From Larix sibirica (lineage: Eukaryota > Streptophyta > Pinopsida > Pinales > Pinaceae), in contig NWUY0300033052.1 in NCBI GenBank assembly GCA_004151065.3, positions 8,514-20,268 on the forward strand: a DNA stretch of 11,755 nucleotides. The letters are read 5' to 3'. Positions within the stretch are counted from its first letter, which is position 1. Each line of letters begins with the position of its first letter. Both the position numbers and the translations under genes were made by a program. Below are positions 1 through 8,370 of the stretch, piece after piece. The notes beneath the pieces are model-generated. The model saw only the letters and a list, made by a program, of their open reading frames with translations. It did no database searches and was not told the DNA's origin.

Positions 1-29
1 TTTAGAAACAACTGAACTTTATCATTTGT

Positions 30-480
30 TCCATTAAAGAGATAAGACCGAGCTTGGAAAACATCACACTTCTAGGAATAAAGACAATCGCCTTGGTCTA
101 GTTCCAGTCTCACTTCCAGGCCGCAAGCAAAATTCCAAGCTTTGACAGTTGTGTCATCACAACATGAGCGGAATCTAAAATATAGCATGCAAGCATTTTA
201 GAGCTCTCAATAATTGTATATAATGCATTTTCCAGAGAAGCTTTACGTGAGGAATAAGCCATTTGAGGATCCTGATAATTTATTGGAACTTGATCTCTAT
301 CCATTCATATATGGTGGTGTGTCTGTCTGATATTGATCTTCTGCACAGTGAAAGAATACCTTCAAAAGGTGTGTCAGCATTCCATTTGAAGAAGACATCG
401 TGAAGAAATTTTATCTCTCATAAGGTTATTGTGGCACTCATCAAGATCATGAGCGCTGGCAGCCAACAAATTGATACATA
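30..480 (-). other. unrecognised coding-like relic
   Basis: On the minus strand, 304 down to 110 reads open for 64 codons from an ATG, with mixed polar and hydrophobic composition (for example ENALYTIIESSKMLACYILD). Upstream of it (480 to 305) other frames give further coding-like stretches such as DECHNNLMRDKISSR. Downstream (to about 30) the same frame resumes after two stops. Together this resembles a frameshifted gene fragment or old exon. I recognise no domain or family, and the visible frame is too short to exclude chance in AT-rich DNA. It might belong to a host pseudogene or to another transposon. There is no visible promoter or splice structure that I would defend. Confidence 0.2.
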
Positions 481-989
481 GACACCTGCACAATTACATG
501 GACATTTGGCTTTAGGGTTTGACTTGTAGCTTATGAATTAGGAACGTGGTCTTAACTCATAGCTTAGTTTTAGTGTAATGACTGGTGGCTTGACTTGAAT
601 GCATAGCTAGCAAGTAGAATGGTATAACATGTAAATATGACTTGGCATGTTAAATGGTTTAGTTGATAAGCTGATTCAGGGAAATAGCTTTGTATTATGT
701 TGGTGGACTTAAAAATATGCGCTAGGATATATAGACTCGGGCTTAGAACTTAAAACATTTAGTTCACTTGTATGCACACACACCACTTGTTATTTTATTT
801 TAATAAAAATAACAATTGCAAATCTAAGGTAGCATAAAACTAGGACTTAGGCAATACTAACAATGTTTTTGAAATGCAAGTCAGAGGACAATCTTAGGAG
901 AAAATGATCAACGGGAGCTTTGATGAAAAACCTGAAGCTTAAGACACTGGTCAAAAGACTTAGAAAATGACAAATCATATAGAAGGTGA
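481..989. other. AT-rich intergenic stretch, nothing recognised
   Basis: I see no reading frame of useful length, no RNA gene and no terminal repeats here. The hexamer GACTTG or close variants recurs irregularly (about 521, 592, 639, 706), but the spacing is uneven and gives no convincing tandem unit. The stretch may be flank or decayed leader of the pol relic that starts near 990, but nothing in the sequence proves that. Confidence 0.4.
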
Positions 990-1480
990 TGAAAACACTC
1001 TCAAAAATATCATGATTTTTTTATCGCTAACACAACCTTAAAGTATAAAGAAGGTATATTTGAGTTGTTGGTCATGCCTTTCAATATGACTAATTCCCAA
1101 ACAATTTTCATGAGGATTATAGAAGATATTTTGCAACCATTCACCAATTCTTTTGTGGTGGTATATTTGGGTGACATCCTTATCTTTAATAGAACCTGTG
1201 GGGAGAATTCAAATCACATTCAATAGTGTTGAGTTCTCTACAGTCACACAAGTTATATTTCAATATAGAGAATTTCCCATTCAACATGAAGAAAAATCAA
1301 TATTTGGGATACATCATGGATGAGCATGGAGTTCATGTGGATCTAATAAACATTCAAGTCATCTACAATTCGCCAATGACAAAGACACTAATAGAGCTCC
1401 ATAGCTTCTTCGACCTCACCAAATTTTGCCACAGTTTCATCTTGGGGTTCTCTCATATCACTTAGCCTCTTAGCCAAGAC
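990..1480 (+). pseudogene. reverse transcriptase fragment of the pol relic
   Basis: In a live element this domain copies the element RNA into DNA in cytoplasmic particles. The fragment starts within the palm region (KYHDFFIANTTLKYKEGIFE, from about 999), so the fingers are absent. The catalytic YxDD box reads YLGD at 1164-1175: the first aspartate is replaced by glycine (GGT), which would abolish polymerisation. The frame then shifts between HIQ (about 1223) and GTG at 1226, consistent with one lost base. It continues as the thumb and connection region, YLGYIMDEHGVHVD and LIELHSFFDLTKFCHSF, until TAG at 1463-1465. That TAG stands where this family usually has tryptophan in the HIAWPLS-type motif. 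Identity as gypsy RT is secure; activity is excluded. Confidence 0.92.
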
Positions 1481-1489
1481 TAAGGGTGG

Positions 1490-1815
1490 AGCCAAAGATA
1501 AGTTTTATTGGGCCAAGGAACAACATAAAACATCAAAGGATCTAAAATTCCATCTCTATTCTCACCATCCCTCACTCTACCAAACTTGCAAAAACTATTT
1601 GAGATTGAGACAGGTTCTTCATATTATTTTATATATCCAATCTTCACTTAGTATGGGCATATGATGGCCTATCATAATGAGACACTCTTTGACATGGTTT
1701 ACAACTACTCGACTTACTACAAGGATATGTACACTATTATGTAGACATGTTTGTAGAGAAAGCATTATATTCTTGGGAGGGAAAAAACATCCACACCAAA
1801 CACAATCCCCAATCA
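1490..1815 (+). pseudogene. RNase H fragment of the pol relic
   Basis: RNase H removes the RNA strand during reverse transcription. The stretch GGAKDKFYWAKEQHKTSKDL (about 1488-1547) is the usual RT to RNase H linker. From 1568 a second frame reads PSLTLPNLQKLFEIETGSSY. The first catalytic Asp of the conserved TDAS-type motif is replaced by Gly (GGT at 1613-1615). Further on MAYHNETLFDMV, STYYKDMYTIM and KHYILG are still readable, separated by stops. The late HTDH-type motif reads HTKH, with Lys at 1798-1800 in place of Asp. The short open frame over 1677-1928 in another phase is a shadow of this domain, not a separate gene. Confidence 0.85.
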
Positions 1816-2099
1816 TTCATGCATATGAAAGGAAAGTTGTAGAACAACCACCATTAGAACTAGTCCATGTACCTCCAACCATTCCACTTGAGCATCGTGT
1901 ACAAGAAGGGCATCACAAATTAAGTTGAGGATTTCCTCGAGTGACATTGGATTGTGGCACTCACCATAAGGCTTAATTATTTTAGATACAATACTTTTGA
2001 ATGGGGCTAGTTGTATGACAACAATACTAACTTTGCTACAACATTTATACTTCCACTTCCATGATGGAACTCTATGCCATCTTGGCCATATCTATGTTC

Positions 2100-2850
2100 C
2101 TTCAAGTGAGAATGAGAAGCTTATTTGGTAGGTAGATTACAATTAGGTGGAAAGGCACTTTGGTGTGAAGATGATAGTGGTAATACTATAGAGTACTTTT
2201 ACAGGCCAATTCTTTGAGAGGAAATTGAAAAACATATCCAATCGTGCATTGTGTATGTTATCGATAAACCTACCATCAAGAAGCATTGGTCGTACACTCC
2301 TGTATCTACTCCAAACAAGCCTTGGGAGTCAATCTCCATGGATTATATGTCAGGCCTAACCTCAACCAAGCAAGGTAATGATTGTGTATTTGTGGTGGTT
2401 GATCCATTCTCCACATATGGACATTTTGGCACCCTAAAAGAAGAGTATCACAATAGAAGCCACTATTAGGATCTTATTCAAGCATGTTTGAGTTCATTCT
2501 GGCTTCCATGGGACATTGTTTAAGATAGGGGGAATAAGTTCCTTGGTACTTTATGGTCTATCCTATGGTCAATGATGGACATCAAGATAACCAAATTGAC
2601 TACTTTCTAGCCTAAGATTGATGGAAAGACAGAGGTGGTCAATAGGATGATGATGCATGTCCTTAGAATGCACGACTCCAAGCATACACGTACATGGATG
2701 AGTCTCCACATATATTCAACATAACTACAACATATCCCTTCACAACTCTATTGTCTATGGTGATTTCCAAACGTGCTTGAGGTTCCATCTATTGGCCTAT
2801 ATTGATGTAGCTTTTCCTATTGCATATACACCAGAAGGATCCTCCCATGC
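2100..2850 (+). pseudogene. integrase fragment of the pol relic
   Basis: Integrase inserts the DNA copy into the chromosome. The N-terminal H2C2 zinc-binding region is degraded: a His survives in ERHFGVK (about 2150-2170), and the Cys pair reads CIVY (about 2245) with the second Cys changed to Tyr. The catalytic core is clearer. The first Asp lies in SMDYMSGL (GAT 2341-2343), the second in the SDR-type motif (GAT 2524-2526, directly after a stop), and Glu lies in KTEVVNR (GAG 2632-2634). All three share one frame, and the second Asp and the Glu are 35 residues apart, the classical D,D(35)E spacing. Stops at 2467-2469 and 2521-2523 break the frame. The C-terminal part remains recognisable to about 2850 (YIDVAFPIAYTPEGSSHA in a shifted frame), where the element is cut off. 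Confidence 0.9.
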
Positions 2851-3119
2851 TTAAAGTGATCCCATTATCTCCAGTAAATTTCAGGAGGATCTTGAGATAA
2901 TTGATAGGCATACAATGGAGAACTATTGGAAGCCTAAGGGATTTGTATCTAGTTTCCACCCAAGGGGTAGTCCTTTGAGCCATTTGGTGATGAGTCACTC
3001 ACAACACATTGATTAGGTATATGGGCTTCTGGCTTTCCTTTTCAAGTTCCAGTGGCAAATGCTAAGGATAGCCTACCAACCGGAAAACACAAGAAAAAAT
3101 CCAGAGTTCTATTAGAGAA
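2849..3119 (-). pseudogene. second leader and truncated gag start, next to LTR A
   Basis: Read on the minus strand, this follows LTR A and matches the leader and gag start that follow LTR B (8905-9151). Shared plus-strand pieces include GTGATCCCATTATCTCC at 2857, TGGAGAACT at 2914, TCCTTTGAGCCATTTG at 2970 and GATTAGG at 3011. The coding fragment KFTGDNGIT corresponds to KFYGNNGIT of the other copy, which is the start of a retroviral-type gag domain. Homology stops at about 2849, where the plus-strand pol relic begins. A normal LTR does not include gag, so this piece shows that LTR A is followed by the 5' interior of another element copy rather than by host DNA. Confidence 0.75.
3106..3117 (-). 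promoter_or_regulatory. candidate primer binding site beside LTR A
   Basis: The plus-strand bases GTTCTATTAGAG lie just outside the proposed left edge of LTR A. They match the reverse complement of the common plant initiator-Met primer site (GCTCTGATACCA) at 7 of 12 positions. The counterpart beside LTR B matches at 8 of 12. Neither copy keeps the CC pair expected next to the tRNA CCA end, so the match may be chance. It is used here mainly to place the LTR edge. Confidence 0.25.
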
Positions 3120-3194
3120 TGTAAACATAACACTCAACTTGTCATCCTTCGGATGGGGAAGGAAAAGGAAATATTATTTTTTATGAAAGAAATA

Positions 3195-3478
3195 CTCTTT
3201 TAAATGCGTAACCTAAACATTCGACGATTTTTCCCGTTACCGACAGCATTTTCCGACACAAATCCAATGAAAAAAATGAAATTTCGACTAACAGTGTTTA
3301 AATTTGCTAAAGAAGGGTGCCGTGCATATTTGTGGGCACTAAATCCATTTATGCATTCAGAAACATGATTTGTGCAACAAAGAATTCAGATTAAAAAAAC
3401 AAATCACCAAATTCCGGTCAAACACTCACTAGATGAGCAAAGCCATTGAATGTTTTGACTCCTTCCTCTTTTAAATGC
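3195..3478. mobile_element. 258-bp insertion in LTR A with 13-bp flanking repeats
   Basis: The 13-mer CTCTTTTAAATGC occurs at 3195-3207 and again at 3466-3478, exactly bounding 3208-3465. LTR B has a single, slightly changed copy of this site (about 9207-9219) and lacks the intervening DNA. That is the pattern of an insertion with a 13-bp target-site duplication. The insert shows no terminal inverted repeats, no clear poly(A) or poly(T) end, no open frame, and no pol III box that I would defend, so the class is open. A SINE-like retroposon would fit the duplication length. The alternative is loss of this DNA from LTR B by recombination between short direct repeats. Confidence 0.55.
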
Positions 3479-3987
3479 ACATGAATTTCAAAAAAGGGAT
3501 AAGACGTAGATTTTAGGTTACCTAGAAAATGCTCTTCTGCGGGCCCCCTCTAGCTTTTTGAACTTTTCTAGATTTGCCCATGTTAACTACAAAAGACGAT
3601 TATGTTCAGATTTTTTCTTTGTTCTTCGAGTGTTCCAACATTGCAACTGGTGAAGTCGTTGAAACTAGTGAAATCATCAAGGTGAATAATCTACAGTTAC
3701 ACCCTCGATTTAAGCATGGCATTTTATGGATTCTGAGATGCACTTTTGGTAGTTGTTCATCCTTCTTCACCTAAAACAACGAGCTACTATCTTTGTCATT
3801 TAACAAGGGCGAAGGATCCCTGACTACAACACCACTTTAGACATTCTCTCGCAAAATGTTCCCTTCATGACAAACAATGCCAGGGCATCCACAATCCACT
3901 TTAGGCCCCAAGATGGCTCTTGGACCAAACGGATTAACCCTTATTTGACCTCAAAAGGCACTGGCCGCTATCTCCATAGCGATGCCT

Positions 3988-4027
3988 CTATTACCTTCAA
4001 ATTTTAACTATTACCTTCAACTTTTAA
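3988..4027. repeat. 20-bp tandem duplication in LTR A
   Basis: CTATTACCTTCAAATTTTAA (3988-4007) is followed directly by the same 20 bases with one A-to-C change (4008-4027). LTR B has only one related unit near 9652, so the duplication arose in copy A after the two LTRs separated. Confidence 0.85.
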
Positions 4028-4524
4028 CTTGAACTATTTACCAGATGAAGAAAAATTAGGCTAGCGTAAAACAACTGGCTTATAGAGTTACACTTTTACC
4101 AACTTTAGAAATGCGAATATTGGAATAGAGAGCAGATTTAAATCAAATCCATAACCTAAGAAACATATTCCTTATCCATCAGGGTCTCTCCAAAACCGGG
4201 AGACACAAAAACAGAGAAGATATTAAAAGAGGAGAAAGGATATTCATACTGTCTGAGATGATGGTAAACCCATACAGTGAAAAAATTATAATAGACCAGA
4301 ATCGTGACCATCAGAGGGTGGAAATCCATTCGCAGTGAAAAATGTGTAGCAGTCTTTGAGGAACATTCCAATAGTTTAAAACAAATTAGCGGGATGAAAT
4401 AACCATGCATGAAGTTCATAGTGACAGAATTTTATTGATTCCAAGGTGAACCAATCGAATTCATGAATACAATAAACAACATACTCTACAATCTTTTTCA
4501 CGTATACAAATACAAATTGGCTAA

Positions 4525-4594
4525 GGGCAGAACCACAAAATGATTTCATTATTTTGCATGTTATAACTCACAATAAAGGGGCACAACCACTAAA
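4525..4594. repeat. paired GGGCAnAnCCACnAAA motif in LTR A
   Basis: GGGCAGAACCACAAAA at 4525-4540 and GGGCACAACCACTAAA at 4579-4594 form an imperfect direct pair 54 bases apart. Both members are also present in LTR B (10195-10272), inside the best-preserved block of the LTR. This could be a regulatory or RNA-level element, or simply an old internal duplication predating the two copies. Confidence 0.5.
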
Positions 4595-4820
4595 CATCCT
4601 CAATATGTCTGGAAAATTACAAGATTCATGGTAATTACATTAAGAGATCTGAGAAGAAGCAGATGGAGCACGATAGAAGTTGCAAACACCTGGGAAGAAC
4701 GACTCATAGAGCTGGTGGAGAATCCTCTGTTACAATGCCCTGCATACCAAGCTCTGGGACTAATTTTCCTTTTGTCAATTATCTCCTTGAGCTTGAGCAA
4801 TTTTCAAATCCATAACTTCG

Positions 4821-5373
4821 GAAATGGGAGCCCGTCGAAGAGACATGTGGCTCCACATTGGCCCCACCATATTTGCCTCTCAAACATACTCGATGCCCAA
4901 TGAAACCCTGTCACACTGGAACCGTGAAGAGGTTGCCAATGTGCATAGAGAAGGGATACTGAAAACTGCATAACTGAATTCTAAGAGTTCTAGTCTACCT
5001 CACTGCTTAAAAATTTAGTGACGCGCTGTTACGAGTGAGACTTTGATTGCATCAGATGAATGGCTGAACACATACAAAAAACTCTCCAACTGAAACTCGA
5101 GGGAAAGCGGAGAGGAAAAAAATTCATTGACTTATTCTGCAAGTAGTACTAAGTTTTGGCCCACGAAAATGCAAACATAGCATAACTATACCGAAACTTT
5201 GAAATGCCGATGCCAGTTATGTGTTTCACTGCCTAAAACTCAAGATTTAAGCACGTGAGACAACAAACTTCCAGCGTCTGCGATCTGCATTGGGCAGAGA
5301 GAACTGAGTCATACCCTCTCCTTACCCACATCGGTAATCTCATAAAACAACTTCTTGAATGGCGACCCAATTT
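4821..5373. other. middle part of LTR A with no match in LTR B
   Basis: Between the two shared LTR blocks these 553 bases do not align by eye with the 365 bases at the same place in LTR B (10516-10880). No open frame, terminal repeat or RNA gene is visible. One or both LTRs have had this part replaced, or carry an old insertion too decayed to delimit. Confidence 0.5.
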
Positions 5374-5451
5374 AAGAGAACTCTTCTGCTGAAAATTGCA
5401 TCAGAAAAGGCCAAATACACCGTTAGAAATGTCTTGTGAATTTCCAGGCGT

Positions 5452-6644
5452 AGTTGCGCCACAAGTTGACCCTATGAACCCTGAATTCAATTATGCAAAT
5501 ATAGTTCATAGCAAACTCAAAGGGCTTTCCAACGGGTGTGTACTTTGCACACTTTGATTCTTTCCTTAGATACCCTTCTAAACGACACGGAAAGTCGAGG
5601 CTTTGTACGGCCTTTTTAACATGACACTGTGTGACCATTTGAACCGTATTTGGATCCCTTCAACGTTATGCTACTCCACTACCCCTGTAATGCCAATCCA
5701 TCTATGTGTCATTTTACCCCAAACGGGCACCACTTAGGATTTAAACTAAGGTCATGGAAAGGGGAAATCATTTTTTGCTACAATAGTTAAGGGATTGGGT
5801 CTATGCAAGACTCTCCATTTCTAACTTTGCAACAAACTCAAGTAGAGGATTAGTGACGACATCTTAACTGTCCATACAACAACCTGCCTCATAGTCTTCA
5901 TAAAAATCATCATGGTATAATACATCGTTTGAATAAAAAACCTGTATAGGGTCGTCCGCTGAAAAAAGAAAAAAATCCAAACTCTGAAACTTTCTCCACT
6001 TCATCATAGTGAAGTGGTTGATCTTTTGCAATCATTCTCGTCCCTAGAACCACTGAAACTTCAACATATTTTCATTATACATTGAATCATGACTGACAAT
6101 ATTTAAAAGTGCAAATCCAACATCTTACTCTTCCTCTTTCAAAAAAGTTAAAAACCTCTGGATTGTTCTTCAATCACATCATACGAAGGGATATCACCCA
6201 TCGACTCAATGCTAAGAGGATCTGGAAATGCAGATTGTAAATGTTGATGCTCCTTCGGACTAAAAGAAAGTTTAACTTCCTTGCATTACCCGTTTGGTAT
6301 AACGAGAGCCCTCTTTTCGCTTTCTTTTACCCAACCATTCGAACAATTGGAAGAAGAAAAAGAGCCAATGAAACCACAGACCTATCGTTTCTCTTCCCAT
6401 ATTCAACGCTTTCCTTCTTACATTCATCCTTGAAACTTTGAAAGTCAGCAGCACTCTCTTCATTTTCTTTTCCCCGACCATTTGGACAAATATAAGGAAA
6501 TGAACTTCTATGACCAATACTTTCATGCATTCAACAGATTCTTCTAATGGTTGTTCTCTGGGAGGCAAATAGAAAGGAGCCTTGCATCTCGAGTAAAAAT
6601 CAAGTCCGCATACCATTTCTTTTGCTGCAAAGAAAAGAGGCGCA
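5452..6644. repeat. direct repeat of 1193 bp, copy 1
   Basis: This segment recurs at 6647-7839 with a constant offset of 1195. I find three differences, all transitions: 5634 A against 6829 G, 6151 A against 7346 G, 6437 T against 7632 C. It contains the outer 331 bases of LTR A (5452-5782) and 862 bases of element interior. Its left side continues naturally into LTR A. Its right end stops at 6644, where copy 2 continues into 7840. The near identity contrasts with the decayed state of everything around it, so the doubling is recent or artificial. Confidence 0.97.
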
Positions 6645-6645
6645 T

Positions 6646-6646
6646 N
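6646..6646. other. single undetermined base at the repeat junction
   Basis: The only N in the window lies exactly between the two 1193-bp copies, after an unmatched T at 6645. This is what a minimal gap symbol between two overlapping contig ends would look like. An open frame that crosses it on the minus strand (6272-6685) is a product of the join and not a gene. Confidence 0.9.
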
Positions 6647-7839
6647 AGTTGCGCCACAAGTTGACCCTATGAACCCTGAATTCAATTATGCAAATATAGT
6701 TCATAGCAAACTCAAAGGGCTTTCCAACGGGTGTGTACTTTGCACACTTTGATTCTTTCCTTAGATACCCTTCTAAACGACACGGAAAGTCGAGGCTTTG
6801 TACGGCCTTTTTAACATGACACTGTGTGGCCATTTGAACCGTATTTGGATCCCTTCAACGTTATGCTACTCCACTACCCCTGTAATGCCAATCCATCTAT
6901 GTGTCATTTTACCCCAAACGGGCACCACTTAGGATTTAAACTAAGGTCATGGAAAGGGGAAATCATTTTTTGCTACAATAGTTAAGGGATTGGGTCTATG
7001 CAAGACTCTCCATTTCTAACTTTGCAACAAACTCAAGTAGAGGATTAGTGACGACATCTTAACTGTCCATACAACAACCTGCCTCATAGTCTTCATAAAA
7101 ATCATCATGGTATAATACATCGTTTGAATAAAAAACCTGTATAGGGTCGTCCGCTGAAAAAAGAAAAAAATCCAAACTCTGAAACTTTCTCCACTTCATC
7201 ATAGTGAAGTGGTTGATCTTTTGCAATCATTCTCGTCCCTAGAACCACTGAAACTTCAACATATTTTCATTATACATTGAATCATGACTGACAATATTTA
7301 AAAGTGCAAATCCAACATCTTACTCTTCCTCTTTCAAAAAAGTTAGAAACCTCTGGATTGTTCTTCAATCACATCATACGAAGGGATATCACCCATCGAC
7401 TCAATGCTAAGAGGATCTGGAAATGCAGATTGTAAATGTTGATGCTCCTTCGGACTAAAAGAAAGTTTAACTTCCTTGCATTACCCGTTTGGTATAACGA
7501 GAGCCCTCTTTTCGCTTTCTTTTACCCAACCATTCGAACAATTGGAAGAAGAAAAAGAGCCAATGAAACCACAGACCTATCGTTTCTCTTCCCATATTCA
7601 ACGCTTTCCTTCTTACATTCATCCTTGAAACCTTGAAAGTCAGCAGCACTCTCTTCATTTTCTTTTCCCCGACCATTTGGACAAATATAAGGAAATGAAC
7701 TTCTATGACCAATACTTTCATGCATTCAACAGATTCTTCTAATGGTTGTTCTCTGGGAGGCAAATAGAAAGGAGCCTTGCATCTCGAGTAAAAATCAAGT
7801 CCGCATACCATTTCTTTTGCTGCAAAGAAAAGAGGCGCA
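6647..7839. repeat. direct repeat of 1193 bp, copy 2
   Basis: This copy begins right after the N, with no leftward LTR continuation, and runs on without a break into the post-gag interior at 7840. It therefore carries a truncated LTR end (6647-6977, ending in the same TGCTACA at 6971-6977) plus interior sequence. Copy 1 supplies the missing left part and copy 2 the missing right part, so together they rebuild one continuous element. Confidence 0.97.
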
Positions 7840-8370
7840 AATTCTTTGGGTTCTTCATGGACATCGATCTTTTCATCTTGAAAATCACCCAAAGACAGGC
7901 TCCACAGCCTCCGCAGTGGTTAAATCAGCTCCAAGCCACGAGGCAAATCAAATCCATCTATAAAGAAGGCTGCGATCTCATAGTCTTCTCCAACGTCTTA
8001 AAAAATGTGGGCATCTCCAAGACCAAAATTGCAGTAGCAATCTGACTTCCCTTAAATTCTTTCATTTCATCCAAAAGGGACGACATTTGACCCTTCATGT
8101 CAATCTTCTTCTCTAGGGTGAAGTCTTGAACTTTTTGAGTAAAAGGAAGTGCAGTGACTAGATGATCTTGCTCCACAAAGTCTTCATGAAGGTAATGATT
8201 ATAAGAGAACATTGCTGAAATATTAACTGCTGAAAGTGAAAGGCCTTGATCCTCGAGGAAACAGCTTCATCTTCCTCAAGAACATTATCATCCCCATGAA
8301 AACAGAAGAGCCGGCTCAAGAACATTGTCATCCCCATGAAAACAGAAGAGCCGGGCAGCACATTGATTCT
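6978..8370 (-). pseudogene. unrecognised coding-like region between gag and LTR A
   Basis: Downstream of gag in element orientation, about 1.4 kb reads as broken coding sequence in several frames. Pieces include KGQMSSLLDEMKEFKGSQI (near 8100), a 141-codon open frame from 7892 to 7467 containing FYLPPREQPLEESVEC, an alternative frame from 7725 with GRGKENEESAADFQGFKDEC, PLSIESMGDIPSYDVIEEQS (near 7400), and DDPIQVFYSNDVLYHDDFYE (near 7110). The acidic, hydrophilic character and the survival of long frames suggest a former protein. I see no CCHC knuckle, protease, RT or integrase signature. The segment is bounded by gag and by the LTR end at 6977. It may be a divergent gag C-terminus, an accessory frame, or captured sequence. 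The part at 5783-6644 is its duplicate in repeat copy 1. No polypurine tract is evident next to the LTR. Confidence 0.5.
8275..8354. repeat. 40-bp tandem duplication after gag
   Basis: CTCAAGAACATTATCATCCC at 8275 begins a 40-bp unit that repeats immediately at 8315-8354, with a single A-to-G change. The unit length is not a multiple of three, so on the minus strand it shifts the frame coming out of gag. The duplication is younger than most of the decay around it. Confidence 0.9.

Larger units (their letters stand above)
990..2850 (+). pseudogene. Ty3/gypsy retrotransposon pol relic (RT, RNase H, integrase)
   Basis: This is the decayed polyprotein region of a Ty3/gypsy LTR retrotransposon on the plus strand. 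The order RT, RNase H, integrase is that of the gypsy superfamily, since copia places integrase before RT. Recognisable blocks occur in order: the RT palm with FELLVMPF and VVYLGDILIF (about 1050-1185), YLGYIMDEHGVHVD (about 1300-1345), FEIET and MAYHNETLFD of RNase H (about 1598-1700), and NKPWESISMDYMSGL plus KTEVVNR of integrase (about 2310-2645). At least two frame changes and many stops make it non-functional. The piece is shorter than the usual RT-to-integrase span because the N-terminal RT and part of the linker and zinc-binding region are missing or unreadable. Protease and gag of this element are not seen upstream, and at about 2850 it abuts minus-strand retroelement DNA. The lineage within gypsy cannot be fixed by eye. 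Confidence 0.93.
3120..5782 (-). repeat. LTR A (likely 3' LTR of the gag element)
   Basis: This long terminal repeat lies in minus orientation and is about 2.66 kb long. It aligns with LTR B (9152-11341) over two blocks: 3120 to about 4820 against 9152 to about 10515, and 5374-5782 against 10881-11341. Homology ends abruptly on the right at TGCTACA (5776-5782), the same terminal sequence as LTR B. The element therefore starts TGTAGCA, obeying the TG...CA rule. The left edge is set by a TG at 3120-3121 next to the weak primer-site match, and is less certain. Extra length relative to B comes from a 258-bp insertion (3208-3465), a 20-bp duplication (3988-4027) and a non-matching middle part (4821-5373). 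Substitutions are frequent, roughly one in four by eye, so this is an old copy. Short open frames inside (4156-4419, 4628-4903, 5423-5638) have no coding support. Confidence 0.8.

Noticed and set aside
521-850. Irregular series of GACTTG-like words as a repeat array
   Set aside because: The spacing varies from 28 to over 100 bases and the intervening sequence does not align.
4156-4419. 87-codon minus-strand open frame with hydrophobic stretches
   Set aside because: It lies inside LTR A. The matching stretch of LTR B is interrupted by stops and indels, and the similarity is that of non-coding DNA.
4628-4903. 91-codon plus-strand open frame
   Set aside because: It lies within LTR A, opposite to the element, crosses from the shared block into the non-matching middle, and is not kept in LTR B.
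6272-6685. 137-codon minus-strand open frame crossing the N
   Set aside because: Its N-terminal part lies in the LTR end of repeat copy 2 and the rest in copy 1, so it exists only because of the junction at 6646.
6241-7636. Two nearly identical 66-codon plus-strand open frames (6241-6441 and 7436-7636)
   Set aside because: They are the same sequence in the two repeat copies, opposite to the element, with no supporting motif.
7742-8045. Plus-strand open frames of 73 and 99 codons
   Set aside because: They overlap the minus-strand post-gag region, which has the more protein-like composition and the same orientation as gag; they look like shadows.
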